From Pigoraptor vietnamica (lineage: Eukaryota > Opisthokonta > Filasterea), in contig CALSCQ010003011.1 in assembly GCA_943704525.1 (NCBI GenBank), positions 1-59,173 on the forward strand: DNA of 59,173 nucleotides. Direction: 5' to 3'. The translations under genes were made by a program, and so were the position numbers. Every line of letters begins with the position of its first letter. The first letter of the stretch is position 1. A model generated the notes under the pieces. The model saw nothing but the letters and a program-made list of their open reading frames with translations. It was not told the DNA's origin and did not search any database. Of this stretch, positions 40,037 through 52,985 are shown piece by piece.

Positions 40037-40785
40037 ACGTCGTGTTCAAAAACAGATCCGTTCGTTCCACTCGAGTCTCCACTCTCCACCCTGTCCTCAG
40101 CGCGAACGCAAGCACCAAAGCCATTAGCAAACGAGCACAACCTACAGCGCAGTCCTCCATACATGGCAACATCATGCCATTACTAAAAGTTAAAAAAATA
40201 CAAATCTCGTCGTGTTTCAATGTGCGGATGCCATACTACCAACTCCGCCAACTGCGATGGGGAGCGGCCCTGGGGAAATCCGCGGCGCTTGCGAGCACAC
40301 ACCGCATGCACGAAAGGACGGTTCATCGCCGCACACAATGCCGCAAAAAACGGCCGCGCACGTGCGATGTGGGCGTGGAAGACCCAAACCGTCCACAAGC
40401 GATCACGCGATGCATGCACGCACGCGCAGTATGATGTGGCGCGCGGCCCTGAGGCCGAGCAGGAGAGAAAGAGAGCGGAGAAGCGCTCTTCTTCCCTTCC
40501 TGCAGTGCGCAGGGGCAATGGGGGAATTCTTCCCATGACTGCCACGTGTGGATGATGCCGCACTCGCTTCAAACAAACTGCCCGTTGACGCGTTACTTCA
40601 CGTAACTGATGGACGAGGTGAGAACGGCCGTCTGAAATGTCGATACATCAGCTGCGCCGAGTCTTTCGAGTCTTTCATTGCGCCACGCGTGCCTGCTTTG
40701 GGGACCCCTAAATTTATATTGGACTTCAGAATTGCTTTGCGTGGACGAGGTTACAGTTGAATGGGTCAATAAATAGGCACATCTT
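39795..40785. other. spacer downstream of BAH copy C and of the tyrosine kinase gene
   Basis: This 1-kb interval separates two convergent 3' ends. It is dominated by a CA array (39895-40034, listed separately). No gene is supported. Confidence 0.6.
39895..40034. repeat. (CA)n microsatellite, ~140 bp
   Basis: CA and GCA units grade into about 37 nearly perfect CA units. Confidence 0.95.
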
Positions 40786-41154
40786 TCATCCTTCCGAATC
40801 ATTGACGACTTCGTCGCTCAGGGCATACTCGTCGATGGGGACCATGAGCTCGTACGAGTCGCCGCCGCGGCCGTCCTGCAGCACAGAGGCGTGGTCTACG
40901 GGCGCCGAGCCTGAAAGCGTCGCCATCGCTCGCCGCAGCTGAAGGATCAGTTGGGAAAAGTGGGGCCGCGTCTCGGGATGCTTGCGCCAGCACGCTTGCA
41001 TCGTTGCATGCAAGGGCTTTGGGCAGTCGCTCGGCGGGTCCATTCGTTTGTTGTGTGCAAGGTACCCTTCGATTCGGCGTAACAGAGGGTCAGACGCAAT
41101 ACGCTACATGTTCGATTTCCAGTAAACCGAACTGAAGGACGGTTACGCGGGCCG

Positions 41155-41227
<73 letters not shown>

Positions 41228-42283
41228 CAGAGCGTCATGGAGGGCTCACACGCGCGCGTGTGTGTATCTGTGCGTTTGTGCGCGTCAGCGTGCGTGAATG
41301 GAGGCATAACAAACGTGTACGTACAGCAGGTGCCGATTGAAGTCTGTGCCGGAAACAATGGTCTGGCTCACCGGCGACAGCATGGTTCTCAAGACCTGGG
41401 TATGGCTTGGCACCCCTCGCAAACACTTCCCACATGACGATGCCAAACGCCCACACGTCCGTCGCGTGCGTGAAGATGCGCTTCTCCAGCGATTCCGGCG
41501 CCATCCTACAGCCGGCCGAAAGACGTCGTCGTGAACACGACAGCCGCGTACGTAGATCGACGGAACAAAACGCAAACGTAACTAGCACCACTCTGCCGAG
41601 ACCTCAGAACTGCATCGATCATTGAGCGAACAACATGAAGGCGGCCACGCACCACTTGATGGGGAGCTTGCGGCTTGTCTTTGCGACGTAGTAGTCCCCA
41701 CTGGCGCCCGTCTCGCGCGACAGACCCATGTCGGCAACTTTTACAATGACCTGCGCCTTTGGAGAGAGCGTCCAGCCGTTCTCTTGCGGGTTTGCGGGAC
41801 GAGGCCCTGCAACGACCATACAGTTGCGCGCGGCGAGATCACTGCGAAGGATGGATGGCCGATGAGCACGGGCAGGGTCCGTGAGGGTAGCAGAAGCTGC
41901 CGCAGTGCCGAGCAGTCAGCAACCGGACGTTCTGTATGGGACAATTTGAAAACTTTACCGGTGGACAATTTCGCACTTCGCAAGGTGCTCCATTCCGCGA
42001 GCGACGTCTGCGAAAAAGAAAAGAGACGACCATCCCTTAGCGTTGATCGTTGCGACCGAATGAATTTAACGAATGGAACAAAAGTTGTCGAATGTGCGAT
42101 CGTGCTACACGGACAACCGGCCGGCAGCACCGGGCCACGCACAAGCACACACTCACGCTCGCACACACTCACGCTCGCACACGGCCACGCGCGCAAATGC
42201 TGACGCATGCGCACACGCACACACACACGCACACGCACACACACGCACGCACGCACGCACGCACACAGACGCACGCACGCACA

Positions 42284-42339
<56 letters not shown>

Positions 42340-45300
42340 GTATGAATGTTAGTACGCACACGGCAGTACCGAGACTACGCACCGATACAAAAGCACAACA
42401 GGTCAGTCGGCGTCACATCGTAAGCCTTGCTATCAATGAGAAAGTGACGCAGATCGCCGTGCGCCGCGAATTCAAGGACCATGCAGTTGGGCTCGCTCTG
42501 CAACAGACAGGGGCATTCGGAGTCAGTACAAGCCGCGGGTAACGCCTCGTGCGGAAATGGCCGAACGTTGCGACGGGAAAGGCAAAAACATAACAACTGA
42601 AGTTCGTAGGGAAAAGACGCACCTGCGTGCACACGCCGAGCAGCGCGATGATGTGCGCGTGCGGAGGGATGGACCGCATGAGGTCGATCTCGGCCATGAA
42701 CGCACTCCGCGCCGACCGAATCTCGTCCGCTGTTGATAGCGCGGTAACTCGGAACGTCTTGACGGCGGCCCTTACGGTCGTGGCCAGTCCCTCGCGCTCC
42801 ATCGTGACGTCTGCTGCGTACACTTCGCCAAACTCCCCTTCGCCGATGCGGTTCTTTAAGCGCACGCACGAGCCCGGTATTTCGATTTCGGCAATCTCAG
42901 GGCGACGCACGACACTGTCAATGAGCTCCAGCTCGGAGCGCGCGAGGGCTTCCATCTTCCTACGCGACCTGCGCTTGCGAAAGAAAAGGATTGCGGCAAC
43001 AATGCCCGCTGCGCCAACAACCGAAGCAACAACGCCGCCGGCCACGGGTCCCGCAACATTCGATGATCCGCGCGATGACTGACCCTGCGCGACGTTGGTT
43101 GCGCTGCCGGGCTTGATGGGGCCGATCGATGCAGTGCCGTTGCACGTCGCCGCGGTCGAGTTGCCAAACGCATTCTCGCTAATAATCTCGTACGTGTACG
43201 AATGCTCGTAAACGACGTTCAAATCTTCGAAGTAGAGCGTACCTAGACCACCGAAGAGCAGAACGCCGTCGCGAAAGACGTAAGTACGCAGAATTGGGCC
43301 GCTGCTCGTGTCCTCCGTCCACGTGATCTTGATCGCAGAGCTGAGCTGGTCCGCCGTAAGCGTCGGCGTAACGGAAGTAATGATCGGCGGGGACGGCTTC
43401 TCTGACTTTTTGAGGCTCTCGATGCCCGCGAGACCGGCCTCCGGCGACGACACGTTGCGGCTGTTGAATGCCGTGACAAAGTACGTGTAGCCCTGGTCGA
43501 TGACGACTGCCGTGTCCACATATTCGCGCACATCGCCAACCTTCCAAGCGTATAAAATAGAAGATATCGCAAAGTCAAAAAATCAGGAGCGAAAAAGCAG
43601 ACCGCGGGAATGGCGCGACCACCACTGCTACAGCCAATATTGTGTTTTAGGAGGCGGAGGGTGTTCTCTGCGGACATACTCACGCTGTAGATCTTGGGAA
43701 AGCACCCCGTCCGCTTGATTTCGTACCGCCAGTCTGTCCACGCTCGGGGGCTGCCGCTCGAGTCCTCGGCGTGCGTCCAGTTGAGACGAATGCCGAGTCC
43801 GTACGCGCTCGACACGGCGGTGGCGGTGACGCGCGGTTGGGAAGGCGCAACGATCGTGTCGCAGATGACGCCACTCCACCCCAATACGCACGTGCAGAGT
43901 CCGCTTGTGGCGTTGCAAGCTGCCCCGTTCCGACACGAGCAATACGACGCACACCCGTACCCGTACATTTGCGAAGGTCCGGCAAGATGGTCACATGGTA
44001 CGTTGCAGCGCGGACCCCCGAGCCCGAGTAGCGCAGTGCAGTTGCAAGTGCCCGTGCCCGAGACACCGTCGTCGCAGACCCCCCCGTTGCACGTACAGCC
44101 TATTTCAATGCAGTGAGTCAATTGTTAGACGACGCCGGCCACTTGTACGAGACATACTCTGATATTCTCCATACATTTGACAGTGCTGCACGACAGACTT
44201 ACTCTGGCAGGCCGGTCCGAAGTACCCCGATCCGCGAGCACAGGTGCACGAGCCATCGTATCTGTCGCACACATGATCGCCACAGGGGCACACAAGCGCA
44301 CAGTTTCGTCCGTACAGGCCGCGGCCGCAAGGAACGTCGCACGCAGCCCCCATCCACCCAGCCGTGCACGCGCACGAGCCGTTGAAGCGATCGCACTGCG
44401 CGCCATTTTTGCAGGCGCACGTGCTGCCGCAGTTGACGCCAAACCGACCGCTCGAGCAGGCGACGTCACAGTAAGTGCCCGTCCACCCGGGCGCAGTGCA
44501 CTGACACGCACCCGTGAAACGATCGCAAGCCGCTCCGTTCTGGCAGCCACATGTGCCATTGCAATTGGCGCCATAGCGACCGCTGACACAAGCCTGCGTG
44601 CATAACGCGCCCGACCAGCCCGCCGTGCACGTACACGCACCAGAAAAGCGGTTACACGCCGCTCCGTTTGCGCAAGCGCAAACACGAGTGCAGTTCGCGC
44701 CAAAGCGATCGCTGGCACAGGGCTGGTCGCAACTAACGCCCGTCCATCCCTCCGTGCACGCGCAAACGCCGGTAATGTGGTCGCACGCCGCCCCATTCAG
44801 ACAAGCGCAGACTTGGGTGCAGTTCGCGCCGTACTGACCGACTGGACACGGCATATCGCAGGTCGCACCCGTCCAGCCAGCCGCGCACGCGCAGGTGCCC
44901 GTGAAGCGATCGCACGACGCGCCATTCCGGCAAGTACAGTTGCCGGTGCAGTTGACACCAAAGCGACCGCTCGCGCAAGGCTGTGCGCAGCTCGCGCCCG
45001 TCCAACCCGCCGCCGTACACGTGCACGCCCCAGTAAATCGGTCGCAGAGCCCACCGTTCTGGCACGTGCAGACGTTGCTGCAGTTTGCCCCGAAACGACC
45101 GCTCAAACACGGCGAGCCGCAGCTCACACCCGTCCAGCCCGCCGTGCAGTAGCACGTCCCATTAAAGCGATCGCAGGTCGCGCCGTTAAGGCACGTGCAT
45201 GTGTCGGTGCAGTTGGCACCATACTTTCCGCTCGCACACGCGCTGTCGCAATTGTCCCCCGTCCAGCCCGCGGCGCAACTGCACACGCCACTGAAGCGGT

Positions 45301-46884
45301 CGCACGACGCACCGTTCTTACAAGGGCAAACGCCTGCGCAGTTGGCACCAAAGCGGCCGCTTGCACAAGCAGAGCTGCAGGTCGCGCCAGTCCAGCCGAC
45401 CCCGCACGCGCAAGCGCCCGTGAAGCGATCGCAGGTGCCGCCGTTCTGGCATGCGCAGATGCCGATGCAATTGGGACCGAACCGAGTGCTCGAGCACGTG
45501 TCGTTGCATATCACACCCGTCCAGCCCGCGGCACAAGCACACGCGCCAGTAGCGGGGTTACACGTCGCTCCGTTCATGCACGCGCAGCTGCGAGCGCAGT
45601 TGACGCCAAACAGTCCCGACGGACAGTCGTCAGTGCAGAATGCGCCAGTTCGACCCGCCGGACAGACGCAGCTACCTGCAGTTTCACACACAAGTCAGTC
45701 TTCGTCAACGACGGGCGTCGTCGCAGGTCGAATGCACAGACAATGCCAGCATGAACGCGCGCACTTCAAACAACTGAACTCTGCGTCACACCTCGCCGTG
45801 TGTCGCGTGTAGTGAGACTCAACCATAAGATTGGAGCTGATATGAAGCCTCAAAACCATTCTGGCTGCACCGCCGACAGACGTACCGTCGCCTTCAATAC
45901 CGTCGTAGCACACGTGGAATGCGCACAACTTTGTGAAAGAAGAGCACGCCGTGCACTGCGAGCCATAGTATCCCGACTTGCACTTGTCGCAAAACTCGCC
46001 CACTGCGCCCTCGTTACACGCACACTTCCCGTTACCGAGGACGCCGTCCTTACCTGCGGCGTCAATTCGGCCAGTGCACGGCACGTGAACGGTGGCGGAG
46101 CGGTCAGCACACCGAACACAATGGACATGGCCTGCACACGACCGGCCGGAGCACACTAAACGCGATCGCAAGACACACGTACGGCGCAACCTTAGTATAT
46201 AGTCACACGTACGGCACAACCTCAGTATATACTCACACGTTCCGGCATTGCAATTCGAAGGGCAGGGCGTGCACGCAATTCCGAACGTATTCGGGTCACA
46301 CTTCGTGCACGTATAACCGATGACGACCTGTATGGCCGCGTCGTAACAACAGCGATGCGCACAACGAGTGAAACCGACGAAGCTACACGATTCCTGACAC
46401 ACTCCCACGCACGCCGAGGGCGCAGGTTGGTACATGGTGCTGCACTTGCAAGGCAAGCACGTGTTGCCATCGCGGTACCACGCTGTGCCCGACGAGCTCG
46501 GTGGGCAGTCCGAAAGGCCCTCCCAATCGAAGTAGCAGCCATAGTTGTTGATGCACGTCTTGTTCGTGCTCGGCGCGAGAACTGGGACGGCCGTCACGCA
46601 ATTCGCGGGAATGGTGGCTGCGCGAGTGTCACGTGAGCGACGGGTACAGTAACCGGACGTGCGGACGAGCCGGCACAGTCCGTTCAGCGCTTACGCGCAG
46701 CCCAGTCGCAGAGGCACTCACCCGTGTAGGTCACGTTGAGTTGGGCAGAGACTGGTAACGGCGCCAACACGAGCGCGATGACGATGCTGCTTATCAGGCA
46801 GACTGCGTCGGCGGCGGATCTGAGCGAGGTAACCGGGGCGCCGCCGCCGCCGCCGGACCGGCCCCGCCGCCACACGTACGCCAT
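40786..46884 (-). CDS. receptor tyrosine kinase with EGF-like repeats and fibronectin-III-like ectodomain
   Basis: This is a cell-surface receptor predicted to phosphorylate tyrosine in its targets. Eleven exons encode 1428 residues: 46884-46722, 46617-46237, 46053-45886, 45675-44203, 44099-43684, 43540-42623, 42497-42383, 42007-41959, 41841-41653, 41505-41372 and 41066-40786. A signal peptide ([16 protein letters not shown]) leads to a Cys-rich N region. Eleven EGF-like cassettes of about 43 residues follow (CDRFTG...CxCxAGWTGxxC), then FN3-like segments. A membrane helix lies at about 1032-1054, then a basic RKRRSRRK. Kinase landmarks: GEGEFG (1100-1105), AVK Lys1128, Glu1151, HRDLAARN (Asp1229), DMG (1264-1266) in place of DFG, DYY (1276-1278), MAPES and [11 protein letters not shown]. 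The catalytic and magnesium-binding Asp residues are present, so it should be active. The next gene upstream on the same strand encodes an SH2 phosphatase. Confidence 0.93.
41157..41225. repeat. (CT)n followed by (TG)n in a kinase-gene intron
   Basis: A compound microsatellite lies in the intron between the last two exons of the receptor kinase. Confidence 0.9.
42135..42340. repeat. compound (CA)/(GCA)/(GA) microsatellite in a kinase-gene intron
   Basis: CA- and CG-containing dinucleotides run into a GA tract at 42320-42339, in the intron just before the exon that encodes the start of the catalytic loop. Confidence 0.9.
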
Positions 46885-47949
46885 GCCGTTGCCGATCGAC
46901 AATCGGTACGTGACAGTGTTTCGGCAGCGTTGATGTCCCGGTTCCTGGCTGAATCAACGGCCGTGTTCGCCAACGGTCGGAGGACTGACTGCCGACTGGG
47001 CACGCCGTACGCCGACCGTCGCCCGCGCCCGGTGGCGGCCGCGCTTGAACCGACTGTATCTGACCTGCGCGCGCGCCGAGCAATGGTGCCGGCAGCGGGG
47101 GCATCAGATCAGTTATCGAGCGTTGAGGGCGACAGCCCACCAAGGCGGGCGCGCGGAGCCGCCGCACATGGGGTCGGAGTCACTGCCGGACATCGGCAGT
47201 GAGTGACGGGGGCGGGCGGCAGTCCGAGGCGGAAGCACTGACAGTACTGCCGAAAAAGCTGCCATTTGCCGACAGACTCACCGGTGATGGAATTTAGAGG
47301 CGAAGCCGGGTGGATCAGCGGGGGCGCCTCGCGCGTCGAACCGGCTGGAGCAGTCAGAGCCGGCCCGGCACCACGGCCAAGATGCAGTACCAGGGCGACT
47401 CAATCACCCGGCCGGCCCGGTTGGGGACGAACTGAATGGACGTACCGCGGTTTTGGCGTACGGTAATGCACCGTCCGGCGGGCGAGTGTTCGGCCGTTAA
47501 GCGGCAGTTCGCCAGTTTTAACGTTGGACACCCAAGTCAGTCAGGCCCCTCGGTGGCGGCGCCGTGAACTGCTGAAAAATAGATGCCGAATTTGCAGTCG
47601 GCCGAGCCTTTCTCCGTGCCGTGCTAGTAGCAAGCGGGTTGTGGCTCGGTTATGTCTTAAAGGCGCAACTCAACTCCGACCAGGTGTGCGTGCAGTTAGT
47701 CACGTGCAGGCCGACCTGGAAACTGCCAAATTAGGCGAGGTACAATGTTTGCGCCGCGTCTTGCGCCATTGCGACGCCATAAACTGCCGCCGCCGCTCGC
47801 AAGCACGCGACAGACTGGGAACACACGCACACACTACACGCATTGACACACACACGCATTGGCACACACACAGCACACAGTCTCAAACGACTGTCCGGCC
47901 TTCCGCAAACCCAGCCTATATTATCGCACGACGACTCCCCCGCACATCC
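46885..47949. other. GC-rich spacer between the receptor kinase and the phosphatase
   Basis: About 1.06 kb without a supported gene. It includes a perfect 8-bp inverted repeat (CACTGCCG at 47181-47188 and CGGCAGTG at 47194-47201) with a 5-base loop. It also holds scattered CTGCCG/CGGCAG words and a short CA run near 47825-47880. It is the promoter side of the kinase and the 3' side of the phosphatase. Confidence 0.5.
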
Positions 47950-50900
47950 TCACAAGTGCGTCTCCTTGAGCTTGTGCCCAATGTTCTCGTACTCCGAAGG
48001 CGCCTTCGCAGGTACGTTGCCATAAAGCGGCTCCGGTGCCGGCGGTCGCCCAGCGGGAGGCGGCGCGGGAGTACGCGCAGGCACGTTCCCGTACATGGCA
48101 TCGTTGAGATTACCGTACAGGGGTTGCGGCACGGCGGCGCGCGCTGGAATGTTCCCATACTCTGGCTGCATCGGTGAGGGCGCGGGTGACCGTGGCGGAG
48201 GGGCGGCCGCGCGCGCGGGGATGTTGCCGTACTCCGGCTGTTCGGGCGCGGGGGCGGGAGAGCTGCGCGGTGGACGATGGAGTTAGGAGAACAGCGCTCG
48301 AAGGAGTGAAGAAGAATTACTGAGGGTGAAGGCACCGAACCGAACAAGAACGACGGCTATTCAGGAGGAGGAGGAGACTGCATCACACACGACGCAAATT
48401 TGACACACTACCATAAAGAAACGAGACAAATCTCAGTTCAATAGGTCGTAGGGGTTAAGTACCATCGACTCTGTAACTCAGAGAGAGGGACGTACCGTGG
48501 AGCAATGCCGCTCGACGACGCCTCCTTCTGCCGCGCAACCATGCGCTCGCGGAGCACTTCGATGTGGTGGAGGATGGCCATGTACACGAATTTGTACTGG
48601 GCCTGCGAGTGCGTGCGTGCAGAGGGGAAATAATAAGGAGGGGTCCCACGACCACTATGGGTGCCTCTCACACCCACACACCGCACGCACGCCCACACGC
48701 ATGCACACATATACACTTTCGCACACACGCACACGCACACATGCACGCACACGCACACTGCACAGACGCGCACCTCCGTCTGGACCATCCCCGAGCGCTG
48801 CGTGCGGATGTTGTGGATCGTCTTCTGGATGTCAATGTCGCAGTCGATGCCCTCAATCGCAATGCGGTTGAGGAGTACATCAATCGCAATGAACGTGCCC
48901 GTGCGTCCAATGCCGGCACTGCGCCGCGGACGAGGCCGACGTAAGTAAGGAATTCGTACCACGGAACAAGCGAGACCGCGCCATGCAAGGACACACACAC
49001 AGCGCATAAGACTAGGCCAACATCAGCACATGCAGAGCGACGCGTGGCCAGCACGCGCAACACGCAACAGCCAACACCTCAAGCATACACACTCTATAAC
49101 CCCGCAAAACGAGCGCGCTCTTTTTACGACGTCGACGCCGACTCAAAGCAACGACACTGCAAACAAGGCAGCGCATTAAAGAGACCGACCTGCAGTGGAC
49201 CACAATGGGCCCCGCGGGGTGTGCGTGCGCCTGGCACTCGCGCACGTCGTGGAGATATCCGAGCACTGCGCCGGGTTCGTTCGGGACGCCGTGGTCGGGC
49301 CACGACGTGTAGTGGAACTGCCACACGAGGCGGCCCTCGTCATCCTGCGCATGTGGGCGTTCAGCTCGACGCAGAACAGCTACGACATACAGCCGTGAAG
49401 AGGCAGCAACATGGAGTCAAAAAGAAAAGACAAACGGAACGGCCGAGTCACAGAGAAAACGGGCACCATATACAGAGGGCATTGGCGACACGCACCGCGC
49501 CCTTCTGGAGGAGGAGTTCGCGGAGGACGTAGTTCGCAAACGTCGTTTCGGCGCGGAAGGAGACCAGGAACTTCCCAAACTCGAGGGTCTCGTCCGTGTC
49601 CGGCCAGTACTTTGCGCACTTGCTCTTGCCCTTCTCCGTCTCGTTCGTCGTCATCACAATCACGCGCGAGTTCTGCTCGAACATCATCTGCCAGAACGCC
49701 TCGACGGTCGCCGGGAGGGGTCCCTGGCACGCAATGTACGCGCGATTGCTCCCGGGAACCTCACCCTGCACAGACCGGATGCACACACAGAGGAAACGGT
49801 GAGGAAATAGAACGGCACTGAATAGAGCGCAGACGCATGGAGAGCGTACAGATACATACACAAAGCACAAATACGTGCGGCATCTCTCTGTAGCAGCCAC
49901 GCACTACAGCAGAATTCGTCCCACTATCTAAGGTGCACCTGGCCACGAATATGCGTTTGAATTTGCATAAAGAGGCGCACGAGCACTCCTGTGCATATAC
50001 TCACGCTGATGAAGTTGGCGTTGATGTAATCGGCGCCCACATCGGAGCGGTTGACGTCGTTGAGGACGACACGCGTGTGGTCGACTGCGTGCAACTCGCA
50101 TTTAGTGGAAGGATAAGGGCATGGCAACACGCCGTTGAGTTGAAACCAGTCTCACATGAACGTGCGCACCAAGAACTAGCTGGTACGTTCGGCGATACAC
50201 GCACACACACACACACATGTGCTCGCTCTCTTCCACAAGCACACCTCCTCACACGCAGCGCACGCACACGCAAACCACTTACACGGCACAATGTTCTTGT
50301 AGCGGTTTTTGGACTTGTTCTCGGGACGGAAGCCCTCGTTGCGGCTGAACATGTTCTTCGACTCCATTTGTTGGAGGGACTGCGGGGAAGGGTGAGTGTG
50401 AGCGACAGCTTGACACGCAGAGACAGAGACGCAGATACACAGACTCGATAAATATCCCACACAGCCGAACACAGACACACACACATATGCACACACACGC
50501 ACACACGTACTTACAGCAAACTCGACCAAGTCCTCACCTCAAACTCCTCCCAGAAGCCGGCCTTTCCGTAGATGGCGTCCGTTTCCTTCTCCAGCTCGGC
50601 GACGCGGCCCTTGAGGCTCGTCGCATTGACGCGCGTCGTGTTCAGCGGTTGCTGCGTGCGCACACAAAGTACGTCTTACTTCCATAGTCCCTCGCATCTC
50701 GGACACCACGTCGTTCCATGATTCCACACAGAATGACAGAAGAAGAAACATCGCGCGCACACCAAACCAACACAACGTGCGGTCCCAATACGCGCACCGA
50801 GAACGGCTCAGAAGTACAATACAGCAGGCGAGCGAAGGAAATGCGCCGCTTGACAGGTCGCACCTTGAGCACGAGGACCGACTTTGCGCCAGTGTCCTGC

Positions 50901-51989
50901 ATGGGAATTGGGTTGTCGCGGTAGAAGTTGACGAGCTCCGAGAGCGTCTTGAACGACTCCTTGCCGCCCACGTCGAGCTTCCCGCTCTTGTTGTGGATGA
51001 TCACGTGGCTGACCTGGTCCTTCGCCACGCTACGCGCAGGCAAATGCGTTGTTTGCAAATGTGTGTGAGTGCGTGCGTGTGTGTGTGTGTGCGCGCGGAG
51101 AGATCTCGCGTACGCACAAAACCGAGACTATGCAGCCATTGCGCCAAGGCTAACGAAAGACTGATTTCTCGCAGAGACAGGCGTCCAACAGCCCCCAAAT
51201 CGGTGGCCTGCATGGGACCCACGTGTGTCTGTCTCCCCCTCCGCCGATGACACATGCACACAGACCCTCGTTCACACGCCAACACCCACCGGACTGTGAA
51301 GGCATAGTCTCCCGGCTTGCTGCGCGACGCACGCACGAGGAAGCTGCCGTCGATGCCGTTTTCCTTGAGCAGGCGCTCGGCCTCCTTGCTAGTAATGCCC
51401 CCGTGGAACCATCTGCACGCACCACCAGAGCGAATGAGACCGAAATAATTAGGTTCGAGTGGCGCGCGCGTGTGTGTGTGTGTGTGTGTGTGCGTGTGTG
51501 TGCGTGGGGGTGTGTGTGTATGTTTGGGAGCAAATACCCCCTGACGTCCCAAACGTATATGCACCGAACACGTGCCATATGTGCAAACAACGATAAGATG
51601 ACTAGCTCAACGACACGAGAGGGAGGGTCAAAGAGAACGGGGCGGCGACCACACGCACCGCTCTGACGTCGGGTCGTCGCACAGCAGCGGGTACTTGAGG
51701 ACGATGAGATTGCCATCGCGCTCCTTGAGTTGATCGGGGTTCTCGACGTAGTACTGCACGAGCTCGGAGAGTGTCGCAAACTTTTCGCCGCCGTACAAGT
51801 CGTAGTAGTCGCCGCTGTTCTGGATCTTCACGTGCGTGATGTCGTGCGCGCGGCGAACGCTCAGCGTGAAATCGCCTGTTGATGTCGCAGGATGCCATTA
51901 TAAACAGAGGAGTTGTGGCGATCGGTAGCGTATACGGCTGATTTGCCATTACAGTTTCCCAATTATACTCTGTTGGTTGCAAGCCATTC

Positions 51990-52041
<52 letters not shown>

Positions 52042-52079
52042 GCACACACACACACACGCGCACACACAAACACACACAC

Positions 52080-52168
<89 letters not shown>

Positions 52169-52412
52169 CACACACCCTCTTGATCACAATAGCACAAAAG
52201 AGACACACTCCCTACAAACCTATTACTAACGATCATTCACAACGCACACACTCACGCACACACCACAAACAAACGCGCACGTGCACGCAAGACACACCTG
52301 GCTTGCTCGCACTAGGGCGCACGAGGAAGCTTCCGTCGACGCCCTGTTCCTTGAGGATCTTCTCAGAGTCCGTGCCGCTGAGGTGCGGATGGAACCACTT
52401 TCGCGTCGCCAT
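47950..52412 (-). CDS. PTPN11: SH2-SH2-tyrosine phosphatase (SHP-1/SHP-2/corkscrew type) with six Tyr-x-Asn tail motifs
   Basis: A cytoplasmic phosphotyrosine reader and eraser. Twelve exons encode 633 residues: 52412-52298, 51875-51659, 51412-51290, 51029-50864, 50651-50538, 50379-50283, 50084-50005, 49765-49496, 49344-49190, 48918-48774, 48602-48496 and 48262-47950. The first SH2 begins [15 protein letters not shown] and has GSFLVRPS. The second has [15 protein letters not shown] and [15 protein letters not shown]. The phosphatase domain (about 246-530) has [22 protein letters not shown], the WPD loop (409-411), [10 protein letters not shown] with Cys445 and Arg451, and QTEAQYKF. All catalytic residues are present. 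The Pro-rich tail holds YGNI (541), YGNI (565), YGNL (579), YGNV (587), YGNV (610) and YENI (621). Tyr-x-Asn is the GRB2 SH2 ligand, and animal SHP2 has two (YTNI, YENV). The start is the ATG just before the first SH2. Confidence 0.95.
51990..52178. repeat. (CA)n microsatellite, ~190 bp, in phosphatase intron 1
   Basis: The longest CA array in the window, with CG and AA interruptions at intervals, lies between the first two SH2-encoding exons. Confidence 0.95.
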
Positions 52413-52985
52413 GGCTCGACCGTGTCCCTGTCACACACCAAACACCAATGGGGGATCAAGGGCGACACGTGCACTTTCAGCCTCACACTTAAGGTCGTGA
52501 AGCGGGCACGCCTGCAAAGAAGAGACGGCGAGTGCGTGACTGTTCGTGTGCGTGTCAGTGTGTGTGTGAGAGGGAGAGAGAGTGTGTGTGTGTGTGTGAG
52601 TGTGTGCACGCGTCGTGTGTGCGGTTCAGTGTGCGAAAACAGCGGCAAGCCACAGTCACGTGACGAACCCAAAAGTGTAAACAACGTACAAATTGCGATT
52701 ACGGGCACAATTTTTGCAAAATTTTCGACTCTGACTTTCAAATAAATTTGAACCCGTCGATTCGACCAAAAAGGAAACATGCTACTCCCGACCACTTTGA
52801 ATGCATGGTGAGGGTTAGTGTTACCCAGTGTTACGCAGTGCGGGTTGCCGTCCACATGCCATGCACGTTTATTCAACGAAACAGCGCCCACCGAATAGAG
52901 GAGCGTCTGTTGGAGTCTGCACGCTCAAGAGTCCCACGTTACAGCACCCTCTCGGAGGGCGGCTGGTGGGAGTCCTCGTCAAGCC
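52413..52985. other. divergent spacer between phosphatase and type-II membrane-protein genes
   Basis: It holds a TG/GA tract (52540-52600) and AT-richer DNA (52660-52780). No gene is supported. It is the presumed promoter region for both flanking genes. Confidence 0.5.

Noticed and set aside
51602-52236. Cys-Val and Thr-His repeat frames
   Set aside because: These are microsatellite translations inside a phosphatase intron.
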